64,000 nt of DNA from Nitrospinaceae bacterium (GTDB taxonomy: Bacteria > Nitrospinota > Nitrospinia > Nitrospinales > VA-1): positions 91,444 through 155,443 of the forward strand of contig JAJDAZ010000049.1 of NCBI GenBank assembly GCA_029261595.1. Direction: 5' to 3'. Numbering within the stretch: the first letter of the stretch is position 1; every line of letters starts with the position of its first letter. The notes under the pieces are model-generated. The model searched no databases. It worked only from the letters and a program-made list of their open reading frames with translations, and was not told the origin of the DNA. A program made the translations under genes and the position numbers. This document shows, in pieces, positions 19,560 to 28,948 of the stretch.

Positions 19560-21569
19560 TCAGCTGACGGCGTGGCAGGCGACGAAGGCCGTTTCAGACC
19601 CTGTTTTATCCGGGTAGGCCGATCGGCATTTTACCGCCAGGGGTGACCCTTCAGGCTCGTTCAGAAAAATGGGGCAGCGGGGATGAAAGTGACAGCCCGC
19701 CGGCGGATTGAGCGGGGAAGGGACATCGCCCACAATAGGTTCAAAAGGACGGCGTTTTTCCAGGCTGGGCACCGAGTCGAGAAGGGACCGGGTATATGGG
19801 TGTCGTGGGCGACTGAACAGTTCTTTTGCGGTGGCCTGCTCGACGATTCTTCCCAGATACATGATAGCCACCGTGTCCGCCATATAGCTCACAACGCTGA
19901 GATTGTGGCTGATGAACAGATAGGTCAGGGACCGTTTGGACTGAAGTTCTTTTAAAAGGTTCAACACCTGCGCCTGAACGGACACATCCAGAGCACTCGT
20001 GGGTTCGTCCAGCACCAGGAATTCCGGTTCCAGAACGAGTGCGCGTGCGATAGCGATACGTTGCCGCTGGCCTCCGGAAAATTCATGCGGGTAACGGTCC
20101 AGTACGGTGGACGCCAGCCCCACCTCTCCCAAAACGTTATCGATGCGGTTTCTATTTTCCTTGGCCGTCCGGTTGGCAAAATGGATATTAAGACCTTCAG
20201 CGATAATTTCTTCCACGGTCATTCGCGGCGATAAAGACCCGGCAGGGTCCTGAAAAACGATTTGCAGGTGTTTTCGGATGGGCTTCAATTCCTGGCCCGT
20301 CAATCCCATGATTTCCTGCCCGTGAAAAATAACGCTTCCGCGGGTATCCTTATTCAAACGCAGGAGAGATTCTCCAAAGGTGGTTTTTCCGCAGCCCGAT
20401 TCTCCCACCAGGGCGAGGGTGGAGCCTCGCTGGAAATTCAAACTGACATCATCCACGGCTTTGACGTAAGCGGCCACCCGTTTGAACACACCTTTTCTGA
20501 CAGGAAAATGGGTTTTGAGCGATTGCACTGAAAGCAATGAGGTCTCCTCAACCGTTCGGCGAGGGGCAGGATGTTTTTCGCGTTCGTTTTCCAGGGCGGG
20601 GGTTTTGCCCTGATCGTAGAGATGACAACTGACCTGATGGCCGGATTCCAGCAAATAGGAGGAACTGTCTTTTTTCTTGCAGACATCCATGACGAATTCA
20701 CAGCGGTTGGCGAACAGGCAACCCTCCCCGTATTCCGTTGCTCCTGGAACCATTCCCGGAATGGTGCTCAGCAAATAGGGGGAGTCTCCTGGTTTCGGAA
20801 TGGAGTCGAAAAGCCGACGGGTGTAAGGATGAGACATTTTTTGAAATATTTTTTCCCGGGAACCCTGTTCGGCCATTTTGCCGGCGTACATAATGCAAAT
20901 GGAATCGGCCATCTGATTGACGATGCCCATGTCATGGGTGATCAGTAGAATGCTCATTCCCGTTTGGTTCTGCAGGTCGGACATGAGGCGAAGCACTTGC
21001 GCCTGAATGGTGACATCCAAAGCGGTGGTCGGTTCGTCGGCAATGAGGAGTTTGGGTTCGCAGGCCAGCGCCATGGCGATCATCACCCGTTGTTTCATTC
21101 CGCCAGATAGCTGATGAGGAAAGGCGTCGATTCTTTTCTCCGGATCGGGAATGCCCACCCGGTCGAGCAAGTCGATGCATTGTTTTCGAGCCGCGCCTTT
21201 TTGTATCTTCTGGTGCAGCATGAGCGGTTCTTCCAGCTGATTGCCGATGCGATAAAGCGGGTTCAGGGATGACATGGGTTCCTGAAAAATCATGCCGATC
21301 TCGTTGCCGCGCAAATGTCGCATGGATTCTTCGGAGAGTTGCAGAAGATCCCGATTCTGATACATTATTTTTCCGGAAGGATGATGCCCGTTGCCGGCGA
21401 TCAATCTCATGATCGAATTGGCGGTCTGGGTCTTTCCGCAACCCGATTCGCCCACAATGGCCAGGGTTTTCCCCTGCTCCAATTGAAAGGACACCCCGTC
21501 CACCGCTTTGGCGGTTTTATCGAGACCGACGTCGAAATGAGTGCGTAGATTCTGAACTTCTAACAGCAT
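19560..21569 (-). CDS. yejF: Peptide/microcin C-type ABC importer, fused ATPase (YejF)
   Basis: 669 aa with two complete nucleotide-binding domains in one chain, the YejF arrangement. Domain 1 (about 1-260): Walker A GESGCGKTQTA, signature LSGGMKQRVMIA. Domain 2 (about 350-600): Walker A GESGCGKTTFGES, signature FSGGQRQRIAIARAL. Each is followed by an oligopeptide-type C-terminal extension with a cysteine cluster (CLFANRCEFVMDVC; CHFHPRCPIF), typical of Opp/Dpp ATPases. It energises the YejB/YejE channel. Last gene of the minus-strand yejB-yejE-yejF run. Confidence 0.93.
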   Translation of the reverse strand: MLLEVQNLRTHFDVGLDKTAKAVDGVSFQLEQGKTLAIVGESGCGKTQTANSIMRLIAGNGHHPSGKIMYQNRDLLQLSEESMRHLRGNEIGMIFQEPMSSLNPLYRIGNQLEEPLMLHQKIQKGAARKQCIDLLDRVGIPDPEKRIDAFPHQLSGGMKQRVMIAMALACEPKLLIADEPTTALDVTIQAQVLRLMSDLQNQTGMSILLITHDMGIVNQMADSICIMYAGKMAEQGSREKIFQKMSHPYTRRLFDSIPKPGDSPYLLSTIPGMVPGATEYGEGCLFANRCEFVMDVCKKKDSSSYLLESGHQVSCHLYDQGKTPALENEREKHPAPRRTVEETSLLSVQSLKTHFPVRKGVFKRVAAYVKAVDDVSLNFQRGSTLALVGESGCGKTTFGESLLRLNKDTRGSVIFHGQEIMGLTGQELKPIRKHLQIVFQDPAGSLSPRMTVEEIIAEGLNIHFANRTAKENRNRIDNVLGEVGLASTVLDRYPHEFSGGQRQRIAIARALVLEPEFLVLDEPTSALDVSVQAQVLNLLKELQSKRSLTYLFISHNLSVVSYMADTVAIMYLGRIVEQATAKELFSRPRHPYTRSLLDSVPSLEKRRPFEPIVGDVPSPLNPPAGCHFHPRCPIFLNEPEGSPLAVKCRSAYPDKTGSETAFVACHAVS

Positions 21570-21591
21570 AAATTAATCTCTATTAAATTCA

Positions 21592-22848
21592 TCAGGCGTT
21601 CCTTCTCGGATCGAAGGCGTTGCGCACTCCTTCTCCTATAAAGGTCAGGGAAGTGAGGGTCACCGTCAACAGGGTGAAAGTGGGGAGTAGAATCCAAAGC
21701 GCATGGAGGTTGTTTTTCCCCTGGGCCAGCAATTCGCCCATGCTTGGGGCCGGGCTCGGAACCCCGAGATTGAGATAGTCGAGACTCACCAGGGCGAGTA
21801 TGCCTGCCGTGACCTCAAAAGGGAAAAATGTAATCACGGGCGTCAGGGCGTTGGGCAGAATATGACGCCGCATGATGCCGAAATTTGAAACTCCCATCCC
21901 CCTGGCGGCTTTTACGAATTCAAGGTTGCGGATTTTTAGAAACTCGGCGCGAATATAGGCGGCGATTCCCATCCAGGCTGTCAGGTTCAGGATGAAAAAC
22001 AACAGCAAGGCGGAAGGAACGAGGAATGAACTGAGTATAATCAATATATACAGCCGGGGAATAGAACCCCAGATTTCCGTCAATCGCTGACCAATGAGAT
22101 CGATCAATCCGCCGAAAAACCCTTGGATGCCGCCCATCAGGCAACCAATTAGGGTGCCGAAAATAGCGAGGGATATCCCGAAGATCATGGAAATCCGAAA
22201 CCCGTAGATGAGACGGGCCAGAACGTCTCTTCCGCGGTCGTCTGTCCCCAGGAAATGTTTATCCTTTAAAGATGAAGGGATGATGCTCTCGCCATCCGCC
22301 GAACGACTGGCGTAAGGGGCCGTCAAAACCACCCGACCGGAGTGGGATTGGGTGGGAATATACTTGTAATCATAAGGAATGGGGGGCCAGATCATCCAGA
22401 AATCTTTGGTGCCGCTATTCTCCGGTTGATCCAGGCTGATAGCCTTGTCAGAAAAATCTTCTTCATCGTCGAAGTCTTCCAGAGTCAGGGAAAATACCGG
22501 TTCGTCTTCCTCAAAATCTCCCAGCCCGATATCAAAATCGCCGTTTTCTTCAAAATCGTCCAGGGCCGGTGGTTTTAAAGTTTCCCCTTTAAGGAGCCGG
22601 ATAAAACCTTCGGACTTGTAATCCGGTTCGCTCAAAAGATCTCCGCCAAAATCCTTCTCACTGTACGTAAGTAAAATCGGAAAATATACCCGGCCATCCA
22701 CCATCATAACCATGGGGCGAACGTTGCATAACCATTCTGCCGGGAGGGTCACAAGAAACAGGGTGAAAACAAATACAAAGCTATAGAACGCCCTTCGGTC
22801 GCGGCGGAAAATCTGTAGTTTGACTTTAAAGTCCTTGCTCAATTGCAT
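21592..22848 (-). CDS. yejE: Peptide ABC importer permease (YejE) with acidic insertion
   Basis: Inner-membrane permease of the Yej importer. The C-terminal part (from about 200) is the transport domain, with LGTDDRGRDVLARLIYGFRI and the coupling-helix EAA loop in EFVKAARGMGVSNFGIMRRH. It is 418 aa against roughly 340 in E. coli YejE. The excess lies in the first periplasmic loop, residues about 95-140, an Asp/Glu-rich tract with DDFEE, GDFEEDE and EDFDDEEDF segments, just before the normal WPPIPYDYKYIP motif. The frame is intact through the insertion. Nine bp separate it from yejB. Confidence 0.92.
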   Translation of the reverse strand: MQLSKDFKVKLQIFRRDRRAFYSFVFVFTLFLVTLPAEWLCNVRPMVMMVDGRVYFPILLTYSEKDFGGDLLSEPDYKSEGFIRLLKGETLKPPALDDFEENGDFDIGLGDFEEDEPVFSLTLEDFDDEEDFSDKAISLDQPENSGTKDFWMIWPPIPYDYKYIPTQSHSGRVVLTAPYASRSADGESIIPSSLKDKHFLGTDDRGRDVLARLIYGFRISMIFGISLAIFGTLIGCLMGGIQGFFGGLIDLIGQRLTEIWGSIPRLYILIILSSFLVPSALLLFFILNLTAWMGIAAYIRAEFLKIRNLEFVKAARGMGVSNFGIMRRHILPNALTPVITFFPFEVTAGILALVSLDYLNLGVPSPAPSMGELLAQGKNNLHALWILLPTFTLLTVTLTSLTFIGEGVRNAFDPRRNA

Positions 22849-22857
22849 TGGCCGGAT

Positions 22858-24003
22858 TCAACCCTGAGATTCATCAAAACTGATTCGCCGGTCAATGAGG
22901 ACGTAAGACAGGTCCGTCAATAATTGGCCGAGCAGGGCGATCAACGAAAAAATAAACATGGAGCCCAATACGATCGGATAGTCGCGTTGGATAACGGCCT
23001 GGAAGGAAAGCAGGCCAAACCCGTCCAATGTGAAAATCTGCTCAATGAGAAGCGATCCCGAAAAAAACATGGTTAAAAATCCGATCGGAAAACCGGTGAC
23101 CAAGGGAATCAATGCGTTCTTTAATATGTGTTTGAACAAGATTTTATTTTCCGACAGGCCTTTGGCGCGTGCTGTGGTGACGTATTGCTTTTTTGTTTCT
23201 TCCAGGACCGCGTTTTTAGTCAACATAGTGAGGGTGGCGAAACCGCCGAGAACAAAACAAAACAAGGGAGCCGCCAGGTGGTGCAGGTAATCCAGTATTT
23301 TCTTTGCCAGGGACCATTCTTCATAACCAGGGGTCCCGGCGGAGGTGAGGCCGGCCAGCGGAATCAGGTGAGCGACGGCCCCGTCGCCCGGACCGATCAG
23401 AACAATCAGAAAAATACCCATGACGAATCCCGGAATGCTGTAGCCAATGAGGACCATGACGCTGGTCATGGTGTCGAACCGGGTGCCATTATTGACGGCC
23501 TTGGCGATTCCCAGAATAATGCAGAGGAAATAGGTCATGAAAAAACTGGAAACCCCCAGGGAAACAGAGACGGGGAGTTTTTCCTTAATCAACGCAAGCA
23601 CCGACTGGTTGCGGTAAAACGAATCGCCGAATTTAAAAATAAGAAAGCCTTCCCAGTTGTCCCGGTCGAAAATATTTTCAAAGGTCAGCGGGGTGTTTGA
23701 GGCATCCTTTTGGGAATACCAGAGAAAGGTTCGCAAATACCTTTCCCAAAAGGGCCGGTCGAGATTGTAGATTTTTTTGAGCCTCTCCATTTGCTCCGGG
23801 TCCAACTCCCCCGGCTGGGAACCGGGTTTTTGTACCGCGCCGCCGCCGGCTTCTGTCAAGGTTGCGCCATGACCCTTAAGGAGGGTGCGCATCTGATCCA
23901 AAGGGCCTCCGGGGACAAACTGGATCACGATGAATGTGATGGTCACGATTCCAATGAGTGTTGGAAAAATCAACAGCAGGCGGCGGATGATGTAACTGGG
24001 CAT
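22858..24003 (-). CDS. yejB: Peptide ABC importer permease (YejB)
   Basis: Second permease of the Yej importer, 381 aa. Family start (MPSYIIRRLLLIFPTLIGI), VPGGPLDQ motif, a Gly/Pro-containing periplasmic segment (about 45-68) and the EAA coupling loop in YVTTARAKGLSENKILFKH. At least five membrane helices follow residue 140. It is the first gene of the yejB-yejE-yejF unit. Upstream, three large membrane-protein genes separate it from yejA; the 180-bp gap to the first of these could hold a second promoter. Confidence 0.92.
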   Translation of the reverse strand: MPSYIIRRLLLIFPTLIGIVTITFIVIQFVPGGPLDQMRTLLKGHGATLTEAGGGAVQKPGSQPGELDPEQMERLKKIYNLDRPFWERYLRTFLWYSQKDASNTPLTFENIFDRDNWEGFLIFKFGDSFYRNQSVLALIKEKLPVSVSLGVSSFFMTYFLCIILGIAKAVNNGTRFDTMTSVMVLIGYSIPGFVMGIFLIVLIGPGDGAVAHLIPLAGLTSAGTPGYEEWSLAKKILDYLHHLAAPLFCFVLGGFATLTMLTKNAVLEETKKQYVTTARAKGLSENKILFKHILKNALIPLVTGFPIGFLTMFFSGSLLIEQIFTLDGFGLLSFQAVIQRDYPIVLGSMFIFSLIALLGQLLTDLSYVLIDRRISFDESQG

Positions 24004-24183
24004 TTTTTAATCGAAATCTGGAAAAGGCTTGAATAAAAAATTCTGAACTGCTTATTAATTATGAATGGATTGAAGGTTCAGTCAATAAATTAATCTGTAG
24101 GAGATGAAAAACTTTTTTAGTGAAGCGTTTGACGACTGCGGTTAGTAGGAATTAAAAACCAATCGTTGGCCGCATGAAACCAT

Positions 24184-25752
24184 TTATTCTATTTTCAAAA
24201 TTTTGAGGAAATAAGGCGGTTCCCGGCACTCCGGACAATAGGTCACATGCGCCACTTGTTTTGATGTGCATTTGAATCCGTCAGCATCTCGATAAAATGA
24301 AAGGGGGCCTTCCAAGAATACCGTAAATTGGAGAAGGTCATCCTTTCGCCCACGGTAGCGGCAAATGCCTTTTTCTTTTAACTTTTGATAAAGCAACCGG
24401 ACATCCACAAAATGGAAAGAAGTTTCCTTACGGTAAAGACCTACCGAAAAATAAACGGGGGTGCGAAGAGGTGGGTTGATTCTTTCACTCCAGAACCAGC
24501 CATGCATGGATATAAAATATATGCCAGCGGCAAGGACAAATCCACGCAACCACTTTAAGGACCAGGGCAAAATACAAATGCTAAAGGGAATAATTAACCC
24601 GAGCACATTATAGTAGCGAAGGGATGTTTTGGTTACTAAAAACCCAAAGTAACCCACGTAACAGATCGGCAATAATAAAATAAATAATTTCCAGAACTCA
24701 GCATCCCGGCGACGCAATTCATGGAAAAGAGCCCACCCATAAAGTGCTAAAAGAACTGCTGAATATGAATACAATAGGATTTGAATGGGTAGAGGAGAGT
24801 CATACGAAAAAATTCTACGCAGGATTAGTTCTCCATTCAATACACCTAAAAGCCCATGGGCATGAAACCAGATAAACCGAAGGCTCAGGGCCCCGATGAT
24901 TCCCAGGATGATCCAGGTTAGAAATTTCTGGTGGACCCACATCGGAAAAGCAACTCTCAATTTTTGACTGTAGACGCCTACCCCCACACTCATTGCCCAA
25001 AGAAAAATGACCCAGGCATAGGCTGTTGAGCCCATGTGATTCCACGAGCCTTTAAATATATAAAATATAATGAGGCTGATTCCATGAATCGCACACCCGA
25101 TCCAGATTTGTTGAAACTTTTTGTCCCTGGAATGTGTGAGCAGGAGGGCCAATGCAAGAAAAACGGCTATTGTCAGGGCGATGAAAATATAGTGATTCAT
25201 CACCCCCCAGAAGCTACCTGTGAAAAACAAAACCAGACCCAAAATGGATTTTTTTTCAGATTCGATCCATGCAACCATTCCTCCTAAAGCAAGAGCCCCG
25301 AAAAACCAATTCAGGGCCATCACTTCCCATGCGAATCGACTGTAGAGGGTCTGCAAACATGCATTTGTTAAAAACAAAAACAATAGGGCATTCCACCCCC
25401 CCAACCTTTTTTTAAGAATTGCGGTGAGCCAGATAATGACTAGAAAATTCAGGAGAACACCCAAGAGCCGAAAGTACTTCAGTTTCATGGAGAAAAACTC
25501 AACGATGGCACCAAGGTACAAATAAAAAAATGAACCCGTGTAATCATTCTGGCCATAAAGAGGGTTCTTGCCACTTTCCAGGAGTTGAATCCCGCGATAG
25601 ATGGATTTGGTCTCGTCTGCATGGATGGCGGGAAAATGACCCAACTGGTAAAAAAAGAAAAATCCCGTGTATAGAAGGAGCGTGCTTAGAACCCAGGTCT
25701 CGGTCCCAAAATTATGGCGGGCTAAAGAATTTTTGTTAATATTTGTATTCAT
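24184..25752 (-). CDS. Polytopic glycosyltransferase-like membrane protein (PMT/ArnT-type)
   Basis: 522 aa with about ten or more hydrophobic helices. The first periplasmic loop carries an acidic HADETKS motif (about residue 43), the position where PMT/ArnT/GT39 GT-C enzymes keep their catalytic Asp/Glu, and is followed by TGSFFYLYLG. GT-C enzymes use a polyprenyl-phosphate sugar on the periplasmic side. The C-terminal 100 residues form a soluble tail with four cysteines (in ICRYRGR, FKCTSK and YCPECREPP). First of three such genes lying between yejA and yejB in the same orientation. Exact substrate unknown. Confidence 0.65.
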   Translation of the reverse strand: MNTNINKNSLARHNFGTETWVLSTLLLYTGFFFFYQLGHFPAIHADETKSIYRGIQLLESGKNPLYGQNDYTGSFFYLYLGAIVEFFSMKLKYFRLLGVLLNFLVIIWLTAILKKRLGGWNALLFLFLTNACLQTLYSRFAWEVMALNWFFGALALGGMVAWIESEKKSILGLVLFFTGSFWGVMNHYIFIALTIAVFLALALLLTHSRDKKFQQIWIGCAIHGISLIIFYIFKGSWNHMGSTAYAWVIFLWAMSVGVGVYSQKLRVAFPMWVHQKFLTWIILGIIGALSLRFIWFHAHGLLGVLNGELILRRIFSYDSPLPIQILLYSYSAVLLALYGWALFHELRRRDAEFWKLFILLLPICYVGYFGFLVTKTSLRYYNVLGLIIPFSICILPWSLKWLRGFVLAAGIYFISMHGWFWSERINPPLRTPVYFSVGLYRKETSFHFVDVRLLYQKLKEKGICRYRGRKDDLLQFTVFLEGPLSFYRDADGFKCTSKQVAHVTYCPECREPPYFLKILKIE

Positions 25753-25775
25753 AAACCCAAAGTATCCTCAGGGAA

Positions 25776-27239
25776 TCAGGAAGAGGGATTTTTTGAAATT
25801 AATTTTGGCAATTCCCGAATTAGCAAAAACAAAATTACAATGAGAAGTCCATTTCGAACGTTCAATAGAATCACCATCGCCGGGTGAAAATCCCTCAGTA
25901 AAGGATGGAGATGGGGGTACATCAACTGGGTCAAAAGAGTGGCCAAAAGAAATATCCCGCTTATTTTCCACAGGTTTTTGTTGACAGCCACCAGGACGGC
26001 CATCAAAGGCCCCACCCAAATCAAAAATTGCGGGGAAAATACCTTGTTGGTGAGCATGAAAGCGAGGAGCAGGATCATGGTCAGCAAAACGAATTGATTG
26101 GAAACAAAATTTCCTGCATCACTCCCGTTCCTGTCCAGGGAGCGGTTATTCCATAATCTTCGGGTGAGGATAACAGCAATAACCGCAAATAACAGAGGGG
26201 AAATAAATTTGATTGCATCGGTGAGAGACGACGCGACATTTGCTGAACCATAAGAGCGATCCAGGGTCACAAGGGAGCCGCCCATTTCAGCCAGCAGGAG
26301 GATTCCCGAATAGACAGTTTCAATTTGAATGCCCCTTTCCATGTGGTAGGTAAAACTTTTAAAGTAATTGGGGCCGAAAATTAAATAAAATCCCGCATTC
26401 AGAAATATCAGTCCGATAACCAATCCCGCCATCCCGGCAATTGTCTCTGACCAGAGCGGCGATTTTTTATGCATCACTAACAGGATCAGCAGGGTCACGA
26501 TCATGACCAGACCCGGCACGATTTTAGTCAATACTCCGACAGATACTATGAATCCAAAGAATATATGCCAATACAGGGATCGCTTCCCACTTTGTTGAAG
26601 AGCGTGAGTGAATACCAGTGTACTCATCAAAACGAATGTCACCACGATATGATCGAACCGGGCCGTAACAATGCTTCCCATGAGTAACAAAAAGGCAAGA
26701 GACCACCAAAGCATTCGCTTCATCTGAACCGTTGAGGGAGCCCACCGGGTGACAAGATGAATTCCCAAAAAAATATTAAACAGGTATAGGAATCCGAACC
26801 AGGCGGAAAGCCAGAATCTGTATTCCTCAAAATTGCTTGCTATTAACGCGGGAATTGAAACTATGGCAAGAGCACCAGGCTGGTACTCAATGGGTATATC
26901 CCGGTAGGGCAAGGGTCTTTCACTATTGATATTGAAACTCTTCTTCTCTTTCCAATAATCAACCTCCCCATGCAGAGTTAGCTTTGCATAAGCGTAATAG
27001 ACCTTTGATGTCCAATGATACTTGTAATAAAAGGAAATAAACCCTAAAGGTCCGTGCTCCTCCATGATTGCCTGAGCTCTTGAGCCGGAGGGTGATGCCT
27101 TCGCCGTTTTTTTGATGTGGTCCCACTCTGTGGGACTGAATCCTTGAAAAAGAAATAAAATAAGAAAAACGTGCAGACCGATAGCCAAAATAACGGATCT
27201 TGATTTCCACCAGATTGCAGGATGTGTGGACGACATCAT
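25776..27239 (-). CDS. Polytopic membrane protein, GT87/DUF2029-like
   Basis: 487 aa, about ten hydrophobic segments, with a long periplasmic loop after the first helix (about 35-130) containing YRDIPIEYQPGALAIVSIPA. The YxxxxEYPPGAL-type motif is characteristic of GT87 polyprenyl-phosphate mannosyltransferase relatives (DUF2029), so a GT-C role in periplasmic glycosylation is likely but not proven. It lies 23 bp upstream of the PMT-like gene and is probably co-transcribed with it. Confidence 0.6.
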   Translation of the reverse strand: MMSSTHPAIWWKSRSVILAIGLHVFLILFLFQGFSPTEWDHIKKTAKASPSGSRAQAIMEEHGPLGFISFYYKYHWTSKVYYAYAKLTLHGEVDYWKEKKSFNINSERPLPYRDIPIEYQPGALAIVSIPALIASNFEEYRFWLSAWFGFLYLFNIFLGIHLVTRWAPSTVQMKRMLWWSLAFLLLMGSIVTARFDHIVVTFVLMSTLVFTHALQQSGKRSLYWHIFFGFIVSVGVLTKIVPGLVMIVTLLILLVMHKKSPLWSETIAGMAGLVIGLIFLNAGFYLIFGPNYFKSFTYHMERGIQIETVYSGILLLAEMGGSLVTLDRSYGSANVASSLTDAIKFISPLLFAVIAVILTRRLWNNRSLDRNGSDAGNFVSNQFVLLTMILLLAFMLTNKVFSPQFLIWVGPLMAVLVAVNKNLWKISGIFLLATLLTQLMYPHLHPLLRDFHPAMVILLNVRNGLLIVILFLLIRELPKLISKNPSS

Positions 27240-27383
27240 TGGTTGTCTTAAAGCCCTGAAAACGGGTTGGAAGAGGGAGTAGCGCTGAAGAAAAATAGGG
27301 AAATTAAAATTTGCATGAATGGGCTAAATTGCGAGAGGTGATATTATTTGAGAGTTTAAAGGATCAATCCAAAATTCCAGCTC

Positions 27384-28889
27384 CTACTCATTGACAAGGC
27401 GTGAAACCACATAGTCCGAGTTTTCCAAAACGATTTCACCTATTCGAGCCCGCGAAGGAATGGTTATATAGTAATCCAGTTTATACCTTTTTTTTAAATC
27501 CGTCATTTGCTCTGCGTTATCCACTTTCACATGAAGTCGTTGGTACCATTCGTACCATTTGTTCTTGTCAACAGGAACAAATTTTTTGGAAACAAACAGG
27601 TCCCTGTCCGTTTTTCTTGAAAAAGACCACCAGGTTCTTTCGGGAATCCCTTTAATGAAAAAAATGGAGCCCTTTTCGGTTTTTTCCTTTGCGAAATCAA
27701 GAACCTCTTCCCAAGCATTAACCTTCTGGTCTTTAAAAAAATATGGAACGATAAAACTCCTTTCAACGTTGCGGAAAGTTCCGTGGGCAATGAGAACAGC
27801 TAAAACCACAACAGCAATATTGGAAACGGCGGAGGATAACTTTTGCCGGGTCAGAGTGTAATTTAAAAGTAGTATTATTTCTGTGTAGACAAAAAACAGA
27901 TAAAGTGACACTCCCCTGAAGGGGCGAAATTTTAAGATATCACCCGTTTTATCGAAATAGGACACGATGAGAAACGATAAAAGAAAGACGGGAATGATTA
28001 TGTTGAAATCATTGAAAAATTTTATTTCCTGGGAAAATTTCCTGGTCCGATGAATTGCAACAGCAAGAATGAAAAAAACGGCGAGGACAATAAATTTCCA
28101 AATCACCCAATTTTTGTCTACATTTAAACTTCCATTTACGAAGGGAGCCAGGATGGGAACTCTGAAAAAAATATAAATCCAATTGAGGTGCATTCCATTG
28201 ATTTCGCTGGGTCCGGAAAAGACCTTGGGAGCCAGAAAGAGCAGCAATGGAAGAACCCCTGCAAGGTAAAGGCCCGATATTTTGATCCACTCGCGAGGGT
28301 CCATTTTGTTCAATATCAAGTAGCAAATGAAATAAACAAAAATCCATCCAGCGACCAATACATGTAAATACGTGGATGCAATTAAATATAGGGTGGCAAT
28401 TTTACGATTCCCTTTGAATAATTCTGTCATGCTCAGAAATACCAATGGGTAGGCAAAGACTTTGGGCTCCAGCGACATGAAAATCCATTCGCCGGGAAGG
28501 AGTTCCTGTCCGGATTTAATAAAAACCACGAGGACCAGAAGCGCCTCCAGATTGCTGAGTTTTATTTGTTGGAAGAATCGGGCCAGAGACCAGGCAAATG
28601 CACCGGCGGCCAGGAGTCTGCCGAAAAAAACAACTGCTTCAAAACCAAACAGGCTGATCAAAAAACCAAAAATGGTTTCAAATACAAACCGATGGCTCAC
28701 CCAGTGGTCGTAAACAAAGGAATTGGGCAACCATTCCGGAGAGTAGTAAGACTTTGCCAGTCCGACGTAGATTTCTTCGTTTCCTGAAACTCCAAAATTC
28801 AAATAGAAAAGACACAACACGGAAAAAAATAGAAATTCCGTGTTGGCGTTATTGATCCATGTTTTGAATTTGTTGAGTTGTTCAACCAT
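27384..28889 (-). CDS. Polytopic membrane protein of unknown function
   Basis: 501 aa with about ten hydrophobic segments and a soluble C-terminal domain (about 390-501). The first loop holds NEEIYVGLAKSYYSPEWL, an acidic GT-C-like position, followed by WVSHRFVFETIFG. Architecture resembles glycosyltransferase-like integral membrane proteins, but I recognise no diagnostic motif. First of the three membrane genes downstream of yejA (59 bp away), and more AT-rich than the yej genes around it. Confidence 0.6.
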   Translation of the reverse strand: MVEQLNKFKTWINNANTEFLFFSVLCLFYLNFGVSGNEEIYVGLAKSYYSPEWLPNSFVYDHWVSHRFVFETIFGFLISLFGFEAVVFFGRLLAAGAFAWSLARFFQQIKLSNLEALLVLVVFIKSGQELLPGEWIFMSLEPKVFAYPLVFLSMTELFKGNRKIATLYLIASTYLHVLVAGWIFVYFICYLILNKMDPREWIKISGLYLAGVLPLLLFLAPKVFSGPSEINGMHLNWIYIFFRVPILAPFVNGSLNVDKNWVIWKFIVLAVFFILAVAIHRTRKFSQEIKFFNDFNIIIPVFLLSFLIVSYFDKTGDILKFRPFRGVSLYLFFVYTEIILLLNYTLTRQKLSSAVSNIAVVVLAVLIAHGTFRNVERSFIVPYFFKDQKVNAWEEVLDFAKEKTEKGSIFFIKGIPERTWWSFSRKTDRDLFVSKKFVPVDKNKWYEWYQRLHVKVDNAEQMTDLKKRYKLDYYITIPSRARIGEIVLENSDYVVSRLVNE

Positions 28890-28948
28890 TTTGAAACGGT
28901 GCAGTTCTCAGATAATTAGAAAAATGTGATTTGGCAGGAGATATTTGC

